NCBI GenBank assembly: GCA_021432635.1
Contig: MU270034.1
Location: 777,966 to 841,965, forward strand
Reading direction: 5' to 3'
Length of the DNA stretch: 64,000 nucleotides
Origin: Thozetella sp. PMI_491
Taxonomy: Eukaryota > Ascomycota > Sordariomycetes > Chaetosphaeriales > Chaetosphaeriaceae
Shown: piece by piece, positions 26,320 through 39,700 of the stretch
Layout of the letters: every line of letters starts with the position of its first letter
How positions within the stretch are numbered: the first letter of the stretch is position 1
Position numbers and translations under genes: made by a program
The notes under the pieces: generated by a model
What the model was told of the DNA's origin: nothing
Database searches by the model: none
The model's input: only the letters and a program-made list of their open reading frames with translations

Positions 26320-29300
26320 TTATATGCTATCTATCTGTTTCAAAATGGCGAAGATATCGCGGGATACCTTTCCGCGGTCACTAATATCTTCTCCCACTGT
26401 TAGATAAAACTTCTCCTTGCGTCTTGACAGGCAACTGCAACAGTACAACCAGGACAACCGGACTCGCTGCCCCATGGCGAGCGGTCCTAACAGAGGCGTG
26501 TACTCATCAATGCTATTTGAACCTCGAATGAAAAGGGAGTCTTGCTCAAGGGCCTGAACCATTCTGCTCAACATCCAGATAACGGTCTCGTTGGGAGAGT
26601 CCATGAGATAGCCTAGACATATCCTCAGATATTCGCCGCGCTCGTAGTGGGTTGCCGCGGACGCGTGTTCGCTTCCCATCTCTTGTATTTGCATCTCAAT
26701 TTGGTATAAGTCGATAAATGTACGGGTAGCAAGCCAGCTGTAGCTGTCGAACATGGGCTCAGGTACACGGCCTCTCCAAAGGTGTTCGATATCCTCCTGG
26801 GCTAAGAAGTCGCGAGCAGTACGGTGCAAATAATGCACCGTTGAGTCAACACCGTATAGGTCGTGGAAGTTTCGTTTTCTCCCAAACCGCATCAGATCAG
26901 TATCGTCATCGATAACCATGTCTGTACTAGCCTTGATATTGCCAAATGCCAATTCCCCCCTGAAGGACCGTAGTTCCAACAGGCCGGCACATTGGCTCAT
27001 TAATCGCAAGTAGAGCTGGTAGCATCTAGCTAGTTGTGTCTCGTGGCCAATCTCGCGCTCTAGTGGCTCGTATCCTCGCTCGCCGACATGCCAGAGGAGT
27101 AGTGCCTTGGGTGGTCTTATTGAGCTCTTTACTACGCTGAAAAGACGAAAGGAAGAGGACCAGTATCGATTCGGTATGCGCTCTACCAAGTGGCGATAAA
27201 GGTCGTCTAAATCGCTTGGCAACTCATTAACACGCTGTTGGAGGATAGACGTTTCGTCACCATTTCGAAGGCCGCTTTTCAGGGACCTAGCGACGAGGTA
27301 TACCCAAAGAAAGACCCCCTCAGCCTTTTTGACGATGGTTGCCTGTAGGTCTGACAAGGTATGAGGATTTGCGAGGTTTGATATGTTCATAGAGTTGGAA
27401 TGTTTAAAAGAGTCGGAAACGTAAAGCTTGATGTCGCTGACCGTAAGATCCTGCAGCCTCAAAGAAGGTACTTGGCCCCGACCAAAGTTGGTTTCAAAAA
27501 CAGCCCATGGGCGGGTTGATACGCAGACTTTAGTATTGGGAAACGTAGCCCAGGACTGTAGGACTGCGACCAAGCCTTCCAGGTCGTCCTCGGATCCCTC
27601 GTATTCATCCAGGCCATCAATTAAGAGGAGTGTTCGATTGGACGTGGAATGTGACAGCACGTACTTTAAGGGGACTAGGAAGTTGGTCCCACTCCATTTT
27701 AGAAGACCTTCATGAACTGCATATGAGTTGAGGTTTCCGAGTGCGCGAGCTTGCCATTCATCTGTTCCAAGGAGGCCATTTGTCCGGTGGAGTAGTCTTA
27801 GTTCCGTCCGGCAAAACCTCTCAGCGTGAGGGTAGATAGAGGCCCATTTTTTGGGAAACGCTTCCTGAACCATCTGAGGTTTCTTGCGTAAAAGGCTGAA
27901 GAGAATAGTTCTGAACAGCCCTTGGTGTGATTTCTGGTTACCTGTCCCAGCAGCCCAGAAGAAGTAGCTAGCGACATCCAGGGGCAAGGACGAAGTTGAA
28001 GCAGATGCGGCAGATAAACCATGAAGCTTCAAATCCAAATGGCTGGCAATGAATTTCATCAATGTAGACTTGCCAGAGCCTGCTTTTCCGTTGATCCAGA
28101 AAAGGCCGCCTTTATCTTGGAGCCACTCAGCAAAGCCTACCTTGCCTGGCTGGAATATCCAATCATACGTGCTCCTTCGAGAATCTTCAATGCTTCTATG
28201 AGCTTGTGCAATGGCCTCAAATCGATTGTTGATCTCGTCGAAACTGAAGGAGCTCCAGATGCCTACAGTAAAGTTAATGGGAAGTCGCAGCCGGCTAGGT
28301 TTAATCAAACAGGTTTGAACAAACATTGACTTGTAATCTCTTCACAGATGATAGATAGATTCTCGAATTCTTCATCCTGATTGATCTCTTTGCCTGTTGC
28401 GGTATATTAGCTCCTAGAGAGACTGAAACCTGTAGAGGCAAGGTTCTTACGAGAAGGGATGTGAGGCTTTTGAGCCTGAAGGGCACGTTTGATGTAGTCG
28501 AGGACAATCATGTAACCTTTATCAGTTCTAGAGGCGAATCTAGCCATAGATCTGTGGTCCCGGCCGGGTATATGTTCCTTCAGTACTTCAGATCCGTCGA
28601 TACACGCGGATGCCTCAGGAACAACCTGAAGTGGATGCTCCTAAATTAGTATGGTAAACGACTGTAGACCCCCCCGATTTGACTACTTACCAAGCCGATC
28701 AGGGGCATGGGAATATCCTCCCATAAACACACAACAAAGAAGTTGCGTCGGATAGAGTCGAAAGAATTTCGCTGTTGCTCTAGAAGTGCGGAGTCGTTCT
28801 CGAGGGCCTTGAGCATTTGGTCGTTGGCACCGACAATCTTGCCAACTTTGGCGGCAATCTTGCCAAGAGTAGCCTTGGAACTTCCTCGATGAGGTGTGCC
28901 CATGAAAATGACACCACATGCCGCCAAGAATATACTTCCCAGAGGGGATGTATGACTTTGTTGACTGTGGTAATGCTCAAATGATCTTACAAGCGCCTAA
29001 TCCTCTAGTTAGCACATTTTGTATCCCATAGTTGCCATCAGTTGACGCGTACTTGTTTTACCACAAGACCTCCCAAACTATGACAAACAAATACAATCGG
29101 CCGGTCATCCTAGACACAGGATTAGCGGTCGATTCAAGACTGACACTGGGTATCTTCACCTTCAAGTCACGGCGCGATCGGGCTAGGTCGTTAAGGAGAC
29201 TCTCTGCTTGACCGGCGATGCTCGTTCGGCTTCCGGATTCGGCAATTTTGAACACTTTCGAATCATAGCCTTTCTTAACTCCTTGTTAGTGAAGCTGCAG

Positions 29301-29593
29301 GAGATCTAACTGGCATTGACGAGGGGATTGCGAGTTGGTAGGTCGGAAACCTCACCGAAAAGATACGTGCACCAGGAAAGTCCTGTTTGAGCAGATCTCG
29401 CGGCCAGCAGATGCTTCCACTAGCCCAGGTGCTGAGATAACCGCCCCCTAGGCCGTGAACGAAAACTATACTAGGGCATGATTAGATTTTAACTGCTGCA
29501 GTAGAAGATTTTTATCTAGGGAACATACTCAGCCGTCACAGCCTGGTCAGGAGGTGGCTCGTATAATAGAGAAAGGCCGAGCTCCTGTGGCAT
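26320..29593 (-). CDS. NLR-type protein: SesB-like esterase plus NACHT
   Basis: A 952-residue STAND/NLR protein of the fungal type used in non-self recognition and heterokaryon incompatibility. Eight exons: 29593-29529, 29470-29356, 29273-29160, 29109-29053, 28996-28691, 28640-28451, 28393-28325 and 28262-26320. The N-terminal alpha/beta hydrolase effector (SesB-like) shows IVFVHGLGGG, the nucleophile elbow VCHSLGGLVVK, FMGTPHRGS, and a DHRSM His region. The NACHT domain in the last exon has Walker A GKAGSGKST near residue 365, the Walker B LLLIDGLDEY, and STRPW. About 330 residues follow the NACHT core, but I see no WD40, ankyrin or TPR repeats, the usual sensor. It is either a repeat-less class or a truncated one. 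The last exon is fully open. Confidence 0.87.
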
Positions 29594-31140
29594 GACTCAA
29601 TACAGAAGATGCGGCCTCAACGGCGCCTAAACAGTTATAGCGATGAAATATCGATGCCGCGAGAAGTGTAGCGAGTTTTTAAGATTCGTGTTGAAGTAGT
29701 TGCAGCGTGAGGCGGGTGGACGAAGAGCGGGGTAGGAAGCTGATGGGCAGGTGACAAGGCTCCCTCCTGCAGCCTTGAGGTTGCCTTGGCGAAGAAGGCA
29801 TAAACTGCACTTATAAATCGTATTCCTGTCACTGGTGCCTATCGCTCATGTCTGCCCAACTCAGGCGGCCTCAATTCTGACGAGAATGCCTTTTAAGTTT
29901 GACATCCAACATCCTTTCCACTGGCAAGATGCTTTACCTTCGATTGTTTTGGGAGTTAGTTTTTGCATTGCGCCGAACGCGGGAGGCTGGAGGTAACCGC
30001 GATCGCCTCCTCGGGACTGCTTCTTAGGCTAGCTCGCTCCATCGCCTCCCTTCGACTTCCGGGCTGCCATCCACGAGGCGGTCGCTCGTCTGAAACACTG
30101 TTGGGCCGCGGGCATGAGCACCGCGCCGACGGCGGCCCGAGACCAAAACCAAGACGAACACTGGCGGCACCTTCCGCATCTAATTGTCCAGTTATGCGCT
30201 AACAAGACCCGCGTCCTGGTCGCCTCCTGCTTCCCTTTCCGATCCAACCCAGGCGGGCCACACTAACTTCCACTCCATATCCTAGCAAATCCACACAGGC
30301 CGCAAAGAAGATCCATGTGAAAGTCTTACGACATGACTAGCAAGGGTTGCATTGTTGTTATATTTCTAGATTAATCCTCTCAAGACAATAACCTCTCCAC
30401 GAACCAAACCGTCACCATTGCCCATACTCTTATCGCTCGCACTATGCTATTCGCCCTTCCACGCTGAACTCTGTCCTCATGCTGTAAGTTTACATGGTAA
30501 AATATGCCCTTGCGGCACTGTTTCTCTTTTTATGTGGTTATTGTAGTGTCGGAGCGCTAGGTAACGGGGTATGTACCGTATGTTTCTAGTTCCTATATGA
30601 TAGCTTGTTCTTGTTTATTACATGTCATTTTGTTTGCTTAAACGATCGAAAGTTAACTAAAAGGAGGCGAGGGGGGCTGATGAAAGTGGAGGGAGTGTAA
30701 TGCTTGTGGTAGGCATCTACTCGGTGATCACAATCTTGTGCTGAAAAAGTGGGCCGATCTCAGGTACATCAGTTAGTAGTGCGAGTTATATGGCAATCGA
30801 TGTATCGAGTCAGGCTCATGGCGGGGTAGTTCCGTGCACAATATCGTGATCAAGGAGGAGGTCATTGGCGACTGCAAAAGACCTGGTGCCCTTTCGGGAC
30901 GTCGGACCCACTTTTCGGAGTCCGGAAGGCCCAGAAAGGAAGGTCTTGGAGCTCAGCTAACGCGTTTGGCGTGACGACGTATGGCGACGTCTCTCCTGGC
31001 TGTGCAAAGTCGCAATTAGCTGCTTGCGACTAGCCATGGGCTGCACCGGCTATTGAGCAGCATCCAAAGACCTCTTCCTGCGCTTCCGCAGCGCCCTGGT
31101 CGCTGCCCCCCAAACACCTTTGCACCGCGCGCCAGCAGCC
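29594..31140. other. 1.5 kb intergenic, NLR and ABC transporter promoters
   Basis: Divergent starts: the NLR on the minus strand and the ABC transporter on the plus strand. No gene is recognised. One AflR-type site lies near the transporter. Confidence 0.6.
30915..30925 (+). promoter_or_regulatory. AflR-type site upstream of ABC transporter
   Basis: TCGGAGTCCGG fits the published AflR consensus TCGSWNNSCGR at every position. It lies about 215 bp before the transporter ATG at 31141. Binding is inferred. Confidence 0.5.
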
Positions 31141-34100
31141 ATGTCTCTGTGTGGAGCATCGAGCGATGGCTCCTTCGGCCCGCGCGTCGACGTTGGGTGC
31201 CGCGCCTTCGACTTCACCGTGTTCTTCGAGGATGTGTTTTTCGGCGCTGGCCCAGCCGCGCTGCTCCTCCTCTTTCTGCCCTTCTTCGGGTGGATCCTGC
31301 TGAAGCAGCGTCGCGTCGCTGGGGGCTCTCTGCTCCTGGCTGCTAAACTGGTGGGTCTCACTAGGGGACCCTGACGGAATGGCCTTGCTAAACTGTGCGC
31401 TAGCTGGCTTATTCGAGCCTATTTGCTTTCCATATCGCGTTTCTCATCCTCCGCACCCGAAACCTGCCAGTTACCACCGCCGCATCCCTTCCGGCTGATG
31501 TGTTGCAGGTTGTTGCCATTGCCGGGGCAGCGGAGCTCTCGTATCTGCACCACGGTCGCTCGGTCCGGCCGTCTACGCTGCTCACGTTGGCATTGTCGTC
31601 ATGGGCCTTGCTGGACGTCCCCCGTTTGAGGACTTTGTGGATGGTCCCGGGCGCCGAACATGCGTCCATTGTACTCACTATCGCCTTGACTTTGACCCTG
31701 ATCACCCTTGGCCTGGAGTCCAAGGACAAGCGGGACATCTTGGAAGCTGGAGTGGCCAAACCAGACACCCCGGAGCCCTTCGCTGGGTTCTGGAAGCGTG
31801 CTAGTTTTGCGTGGCTGGCGACAACTTTCCGCCGGGGATATACCAAGGTTATCTCGGTGGATGATTTACCGGAGCTGGATCCCCAGCTGAGCAGCGGCGT
31901 AGTTCACCACGAGCTGGAAAGGGCGTGGGCTACATGTATAGAAACCCCGAAATTCGGTGAGAATCTTCGCTCATCTTTGCTGACAAGTTCAACAGGCGAC
32001 AAGACCAGGAAGCATGCGCTACTGCTCGCCTGCTTCCGCGCCTATTCGGGCCCTTTCCTGGCCGGCGTGATCCCGCGCCTGTTTTTCACGGGCTTTTCCT
32101 TTGCGCAGCCATTCCTAATCAACGTCACAATATCTTTTATGGGCGACCCAGCCGCGGATACTAACTTTGGAAAAGGTCTCATTGGCGCTTTCGCGCTCGT
32201 GTATCTTGGCATGGCCGTAAGTCGATCTCCCCTGCTATTAACTCGGGGTTTTCGTCCTGACTGTCGCCTGGCAGGTTTCTACTGCCTTGCATTGGTACCA
32301 GACCTTCCGCTTCGTTATTCGCCTACGAGGCGGTCTCATCTCGCTCATATACCGCCACACGGTGCAGACGCGGGCTGTTGATTTGGGCGAGATTACCGCT
32401 GTCACCTTGATGGGGACCGATGTGGAGCGCATCACTACAGGTTTCAAGTCAATCCACGAGCTCTGGTCATCGGTCATCGACATCGCGATCGCCACCTATT
32501 TGCTCGAGCGCCAGGTCCAGATCGTATGCTTCGTTCCTATCTTGATGGTTGTCGGTGAGTACGGGCCCACGGCGGCGTACCAACTCCACTGCCCACTCGG
32601 GCAGCGTATTTCTATCTGCTAATCTCTCTGCGGCGTCCCTGCTTCCCAGTCGCGGTCATCATTATACTCAAGGTATCGATGCTCTCCAAAGGTTCACAGC
32701 GGGCATGGGTCGAAAAAGTCGAGGATCGTCTACGCCTGACCACACACCTGCTTGGAGACATGAAGGCAGTTAAGATGCTGGGCCTGTCCGAGCGGATGTA
32801 CGACCTGGTCCAGGGACTGCGAAAAGTAGAAATAGAAACCTCGCGAGCCTTTCGAAAGCTGCTCATATGGCAGATCTACGTCTGTAAGTGACTCTCTTCA
32901 CTTCTCGCCATGGGCAACACGCCAGGCCTTCTTCCTAAAGTATGCTGACCTGCTGTAGCGAACACTCCGGCTGACCTGGCACCCGTGCTCACATTCACGG
33001 TCTATTCTGTAATCGCACTAGTCCGCAATGACAGCTCTCTCCTTGCGGGCCAGGCGTTCACGTCCCTGTCGCTCATCTCGCTGCTTACTTCTCTCGTACT
33101 GGCTTTCATCCAGGCGATTCCGGCGGTGCTTCAGTGCATCGGCAGCTTTGACCGCATACAAGAGTATTGCAGCGAGCAGTCCTCGTGCACTACTATGGTT
33201 CTAGAACCTCCAAGCAGCGAGAAGAATAGCAGCGAAAAGAATAGCAGCGAAAAGAATAGCAGCGAGAAGAACAACAGCGAGAAGGACATCAGCTCCATCG
33301 GTTTGGTACCCCGGCCTTTGGATTCCATACAGCGCACCAACGGCGACGAGACAAGCATTATCACTGTCCGCGGATCTTCCTTTGGCTGGGGTAAAGACGA
33401 TAAGGCTGTTTTGGAGGATATTGATGTAGCCATTCCTAGAAATGCCTTCACACTCGTCCTCGGTCCGGTGGGGAGCGGGAAGTCGACCTTTCTAGAGACC
33501 ATGCTCGGCGAGACCGTGTCTGCGGACCGACAAGCTCAGGTGGCCCTCCCAACAACGGCATATTGCTCGCAGACGGTATGGCTCAGGGGTGGCACGATAC
33601 GCCAAAATATTATTGGTCCGTCCGAGGTCGATGAGACGTGGTACAAGACTGTCGTCTGGGCCTGTGGGCTAGAGCCAGATTTTCTTCAGCTTCCCCGCGG
33701 CGACCAGACGCCCGTGGGAAGCAAAGGACTCGGCCTCAGTGGCGGCCAAAAACAGAGAATCGTAAGTGTCTGCCTACGCCAAGAAAACTACTGGCACCCA
33801 TGGGATTTCTAATGACTTCTAAAAGGCACTCGCGCGCGCGGTTTACGCCAGAACTGCCATCGTACTGCTAGACGACGTCTTCAGTGGTGTGGATGCTGCG
33901 ACGACGGATCTTATTGTTCGCCGGCTGTTCGGCAGTGAAGGTATCTTTCGTAGGAACAAGAACACTGTCGTCTTGGCCACGCATAATGGTGAGTCGGATC
34001 GCTAGGCCACAACAGCCGCTGGTGATACTAACGACGTAATCAGCTACCCTGGTCCCCTTTGCCGACAGCTTAGTGGTGTTCCAGAATGGTCGTATCATCG

Positions 34101-36419
34101 AGCGCGGAAGCTACGATGAGCTCAGAAACGGCGACGGGTACGTGGCCAGGCTCGCCGTCAAGTCGTCAGATGTAGCCGAAGGGGCTGCCAACACCAGCGC
34201 GGCGGGCCCCGATGTTCCGGTAACACCTGGCGCGGACAGTGTCACCGATACTGAGCTGGCGCTCGATCTCTCGGACCCGACAAGACAGAATGGTAACTGG
34301 TCTGTCTACAAGTATTATGCGAAATCAGCCGGCTATACCGCGGTTTTTTCCTTTGCAGCGGCCATGGTCGTCGGGGCATTTTGCCACGAGTTTCCTAGTG
34401 AGTCTATACTCGTGAAATATGGAAGGAGAGGGTTAACGGTAGATCTTAGCAATCTGGCTAGACTGGTGGTCGGCCGCGAACGCAAAGAATCCGAATGCTG
34501 ACTTAGGTCTATACCTTGGAATTTACGCCCTACTCTCCGTGGCAACTCTCACCTCATTGCTGGTGGCCTGCTGGTACTGTTCTCTCCGTTTTTCCAGATC
34601 ATTCTTGGTGCACTCCAAAAATGGCTTACACCAAAATAGGTTCATTTTTATAACTATGATATCAAATTCCGCCATCAAGCTCCACAGCGACCTCCTCCGT
34701 GCTACCACAAGGTCAGTTTCCAAAGCCTAATTTCTCAAGCCCTCATCGCTTCCCAAAATGCAGTATAACTCGCTCTTAACACCTTAACTCTACCATAGAG
34801 CGCCAGTTCAGTTCTTCCAAAAGTCTGATGTCGGAAGCATCACCAATCGGTAAGAAATCCCCTAGTCTGTATTTGTTTGTAGGCTCCGATCTGCGATTAT
34901 CGCCTCCAGCATACAAAGAATTATAGGGAAGACTGATTGGATTTTGGATGTGAAGATTTAGTCAAGATATGGACCTCATCGACATGAATCTTCCTCTACA
35001 GGTCGTCAATTACGTAGTTGGTAAGTCTTGCCAAAGCTCGAAACAGCCACACGTGCTAAGCTGACGGTCGTAGCGGCTAGTACTTGCTTGGTAAAGGCAA
35101 TCATACTCTTCGTGTTTGTCAAGTATCTCGGTGTTGTCCTGCCTTTCATGGTAGCAGCTATCTACACCACGCAGAAATTCTACCTGCGGACGTCTCGCCA
35201 AGTCCGATTGCTCGACATAGAAGCCAAGGCGCCGCTATATACGCATTTCCTGGAGACAGTCCAAGGAGCGGCGATAATCCGGGCCCATGGTTGGCAGGAG
35301 ACCGTCGAAGCCGAGTGTCAGTCCCTGCTTGACACCTCCCAACGTCCCGTATACATTCTGTCGTGCATTCAGCAGTGCCTAGCCCTGGTTCTTGACTTGC
35401 TTGTCACGGTGTTGGCCGTCATCTTGGTATCCGTCGTCACTACATGGCGGGACGCCTTTGACCCCGGGGCCGTGGGCGTGGCCTTAATCATGGTCATGAC
35501 TTTTAATACGACATTGATGTCGCTCGTCAAATTCTGGACCACTATGGAGACTTCGATCGGTGCTGTGGCGCGCGTCAAGAAATTTGTCGATACGACCGAC
35601 TCCGAAGAGCCTGCACAGATCCCGGAGCCGATCCCGCGCGAGTGGCCCGAATCTGGAGCCGTCCAGTTCTCGAGCGTTGTCGCTGCGTACTCGAGCGGAT
35701 CCGATCCCGTGCTGAAGGGCATGACTACGTCTGTACGCCCTGGCGAGAAGCTGGCAGTCTGTGGGCGATCGGGGAGTGGAAAGACATCTTTCATTCTCGC
35801 TCTATTGCAGATGGTGGAGGTGCAGCAGGGCACCATAACCATCGATGGCATCAATCTCTCGCGTCTGAGTCCGGCCGACTTACGATCCCGCCTTAATGTC
35901 GTGACTCAGGACCCATTTTTGATGCCAGGGACCATTCGTTTCAACCTGGACCCGTTCGAGAAGGTCCCGGACGAGGATATAATCGCTGCACTGCGAAAGA
36001 TTGGCCTCTGGGATGCGATCGAGAAAGACGAGGGTCTGGACAAGGACATGACGGCTGAGTCATGGTCTGTCGGCCAGAGACAGCTCTTGTGCCTAGCTCG
36101 TGCCATGCTACGCAAGAGCCGTATCCTAGTGCTTGATGAAGCGACTAGCAGGTATGTTGAGTCTGTTAACCCCTTTTGAAGACTAAGTGCTAAAAGCTAT
36201 AGCGTTGATGCGGAGACGGAAAGAATGATGCAGGGAATTATCGACTCTGAGTTCCCGGACGTTACGATTATCGCTGTTACGCATCGGTTCGACTTTATCC
36301 ATCAGTATGACCGTGTTATTGTTCTTGATGGTGGCGTCTTGATGGAGGATGACACTCCTGCTGCCCTTCTGGCTTCCGAGTCGCATTTTAGAAAGATATA
36401 TCAAGCAGGAGGACACTAG
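31141..36419 (+). CDS. ABCC-type (MRP-like) ABC transporter
   Basis: A full-length fungal ABCC exporter with extra N-terminal helices (TMD0), then TMD1-NBD1-TMD2-NBD2, in roughly fifteen exons. It starts at ATG 31141 (MSLCGASSDGSF), and the first exon ends at about 31350. NBD1 has Walker A LGPVGSGKST, signature GLSGGQKQR and Walker B IVLLDDVFSGVD, where the usual catalytic Glu is Asp as is normal in this family. NBD2 has Walker A GRSGSGKTS, signature WSVGQRQL and Walker B ILVLDEATSS with the Glu. TMD2 is cut by several short introns between 34390 and 35075. An unusual SEKNS repeat sits in the linker before NBD1. It lies next to the FAS pair and has an AflR-type site in its promoter, so export of the cluster product is a reasonable role. 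ABC transporters also accompany fungal lipopeptide clusters. Confidence 0.88.
33216..33290 (+). repeat. 15-bp coding minisatellite (SEKNS repeats)
   Basis: Five imperfect in-frame 15-bp units (AGCAGCGAGAAGAAT and variants) encode repeated SSEKN/NSEKD in the linker between TMD1 and NBD1 of the ABC transporter. The unit length is a multiple of three, so copy-number changes keep the frame. Confidence 0.85.
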
Positions 36420-36774
36420 ACTATTTAGAGGAATTAGAGCCCTGTAGCCTGACCGCATCCCATACATACGTTGCTGAAACTTCGCGATATGTTATGGATT
36501 TGTCGCATGTGATCCGCAACCTGCCGCATCCAATCACCCTTTAGAGAGACCTGAAATGCCGTAGTATACATGCGACAAATTCATTGACACCCTCTTAGCC
36601 GTACAAGATACACCCAACACCAGATTTAGTATTGCGGAATATATTACGAGCTGCAATCTGTTGATTCTCAAAGGGCAGCTAGCGGGAATATCAAGGACTA
36701 AGAGCGCAGGCGATAGCTGATGGCTAATACAATTCATAACAGGAAACTCGTACCGACCAATATCAACTTCACCG
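36420..36774. other. convergent intergenic gap
   Basis: About 355 bp between the converging stops of the ABC transporter (+) and FAS beta (-). Nothing is recognised. It should hold both 3' ends. Confidence 0.6.
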
Positions 36775-39700
36775 CTATGTGGTCTGTTCTAGAAACTTTT
36801 TCAACGGCAGGCTACCCGTCATGTGCGCCACCTCCTCCACATAAGTCCTGTCCAGAAAGAAAGGCTTACCCGTGAGATTAGGTATGTACCTACCAACGAG
36901 ACGGTCCGGGTCCACATCCTCTACGCGAATCTCTTTCATGAGGGTGATCCTATACGGGTCGATGCCGCCACGTAGATAGCTGGAGTGGAAAGGAACATTT
37001 ACTCCGCTCAAAGGCACCGTGGCTTTCCCTCGTTTCAGTACTAGCGGCTTTGGTGCCCGACTGAGGGCTGCTCTTGACGCTGCGATCAGTCCGCCTAGAG
37101 AAGCATTAGAGACTAATGGCCCTCGGGTCCCGGAGGAGGCTAGCTGGTCGCAAACGTGCGCGAGTATCCAGAGAGGTTCGAGCTAGGTGAAGTTAGACGG
37201 ACTGTTCTGCAATAACGCGGAGGAAGAAATATCCTTTGCCTACGAGCGCCAAGGAAAACAACTTACGTGACCCGCACAGACATATTGTTGCCCTTCCACA
37301 TTGAGGTTGACTACCTCTAGGAGAAGTCCTGTGTCGGAGTTGATAGCCGCAACAGTTTCCTGAAGCTGCCTCTCTCCGAATTCTATATGATGACCATGTA
37401 AGCTATTGGACTGGTGCACTGGCGGCCTTTATTCCCTCCTGTCGGGGGAGGTTCTCGGGGAAGGGGCGTACCTGGGTGCACTCTGCTGGGGTTTACGGCA
37501 ACCATGGAGTAATCCGTTCTACCATCCTGGTCTTGCTCAACTGCAGTTTGCATTACCATACCCCGGTAGAAAGACAGTCGCATCAGCGTTTCGACCGTAA
37601 GGATACTGGCGCACCCTGCCAGCGCACTGTACTCGCCAAGGGAGTGGCCTGCAAAGAGCGCTTTGTCCAGAATGAGGCCGCGGGATCGAAGTGCGGCCAT
37701 CTCGGCCAAGTTCAACAGGCTGATGGCTGGCTGCGCCATTTGGGTGGCAAACAGCAGCCCGTCAGGGTTTTGGAAGGTATACGACGAAGAGGACTCGGTC
37801 AAGCCATCAAACACCGACACCGCAACTTCCTCGCCGTTCTGTACAACCGATTTCGTGAGGGCGAGGTAGTTCGTCCGAAGCTGGCGCCCTCGATGGCCGC
37901 CAAAATACACTGTAAGAGCCTTGGGATTCCTCCGGACGATGTCCAGGAGCGAGAATCCTGAATAATTAACATGAGTCACCATAATTACATCTGGTATATT
38001 TGGTCCATGACCATCCATAGAGGGTAGCAGAATGGATTGGTACTCACCGTAAAGCTCAAACAGCGTGCGGTCGCCACGGTCCCACACGTCTCGGGCTGCC
38101 GGGTCAGACTCGTAGGTTGCCATGCCCATGCCTTGCCTTTGGCTTCCTTGCCCGCAGAATAAATACGCTGTCCCAGTCTGCTCGATTTCTGCTTCTGCTC
38201 GAATAATCTTGGCACCAGATTGGACGTCGTGGGCTTGAACTTCGAGAACCATGCGGCCACTCGTCATTGACGTATGCCGTATCTCGATCCTCAGCTGCTC
38301 GCCGCCGCGCAACATTCCTTCAAAGGATGTGCGCCATTGGCGGAACTGGGCTCCTCCGCACATGGCTGCAACATGATCCTGTACGGCAAGGCGACAGACA
38401 GCAGACGTGTACATGCCGTGCAGGATGGGCTGCTGCAACCCGGCGAATGCTGCAAAACTAGGGCATGTGTGGATCGGATTTGTGTCTCGGGATGCTACTG
38501 AATATTCCCAGGACCGATTGGGAATGGTGATGATCGGGCATTCTGATGAAAACCAGCCCGGCTGCTCAAGCGTGACGCGCGGTTCGGCAACGGAGCCGTG
38601 GCGGCGGAGGAAGTCAACGACAGGATTTCCAAAGCACGTCTCCGCAGAGAAGGCAACAGTAGCGATAAGTGCAGATCTTGAGTATACCTGCCCAGTAACC
38701 TTCAAACTCGATGGACTCTTAGCACCTTTGTCGGCTGCACCCGTAACCTCACGCGTAGCGATGCGAAATAGCAGTGTGCGTCCCAGAAGGCTGACAGACG
38801 CATCTGCCACATTAAACCACTTCCGACTTAAGAGGAGAGCCTCCATCTTAGCTGAGTTGACACGTATATGCGTATCGGGTGCCGTGATGTTCGAAACTGA
38901 CTTCTCGGGAGGGAAATTGCCGGGGATAAAAAAGGTCGATTCGATAGTAAAGGCTACTTCGCCATCTTTAAGCACCGTTCCCCTTACCTCGACGGTCTTC
39001 CCTCTGCGCTGGTTCTTAATGCTGATAACACGGGATGTGGCTTTGAATAAGTCGCCTATAGCAATGTTATAGCCGGCAGGGCCAACCTCGATAGTGTTCG
39101 CACGGTGAAGCAAGCGTTGCAGGTTTCCTCCTATTTGTGGATTGCACAGGGGCTTCACTAGGGCGTCCCATCCAAGCACCATGGCGATGTCTAGCGGGAT
39201 CTGACTGAACGTTTCGTGCGACTCTAGCTCCGGAGCTATGGCTGCCACGAACTCTTGAGCCAATCGTGGCGTCAACTCCAGTCCTGTGCCGGTGTAGTCG
39301 ATATCCAGCAGTGATGAGCTCGGAGAGATGCCTCGTGGAATATCTCCCACACCCCAGCAGGCTGCGTAGAAGAAACGGATCCTGGCATCGCGGTCCCTGG
39401 TTACATCTACTAGAGTCTGGACGCCACCCTCCTCTGCTCCGAAGATCTCGAGGTCTAGCCTTAGAGAGCTCATTGTTTGGCACAGGCCCCGCGAACCATT
39501 CAGTGTAACATCGATGTGTTTTCCATTTGTCGAAGCTAATGAGATTGCTGGATACGATGTATTCGATTTTAGGTCGAATCTTTGAAGTGTCAGGGTCACG
39601 GAACCGTCAGTCGGATTCTCAGTAATGTCGACAGTGTCCCGGGGACCAGGTGCACAAGCGCGAGGGATGGGATTAGGAACACGCCTGCGGCCTAGCACCA

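Noticed and set aside
31958-31997. A possible 39-nt intron in the second ABC transporter exon
   Set aside because: Donor, branch-like and acceptor signals exist, but 39 nt is very short for this genome. The stretch is in frame either way, so I leave it undecided.
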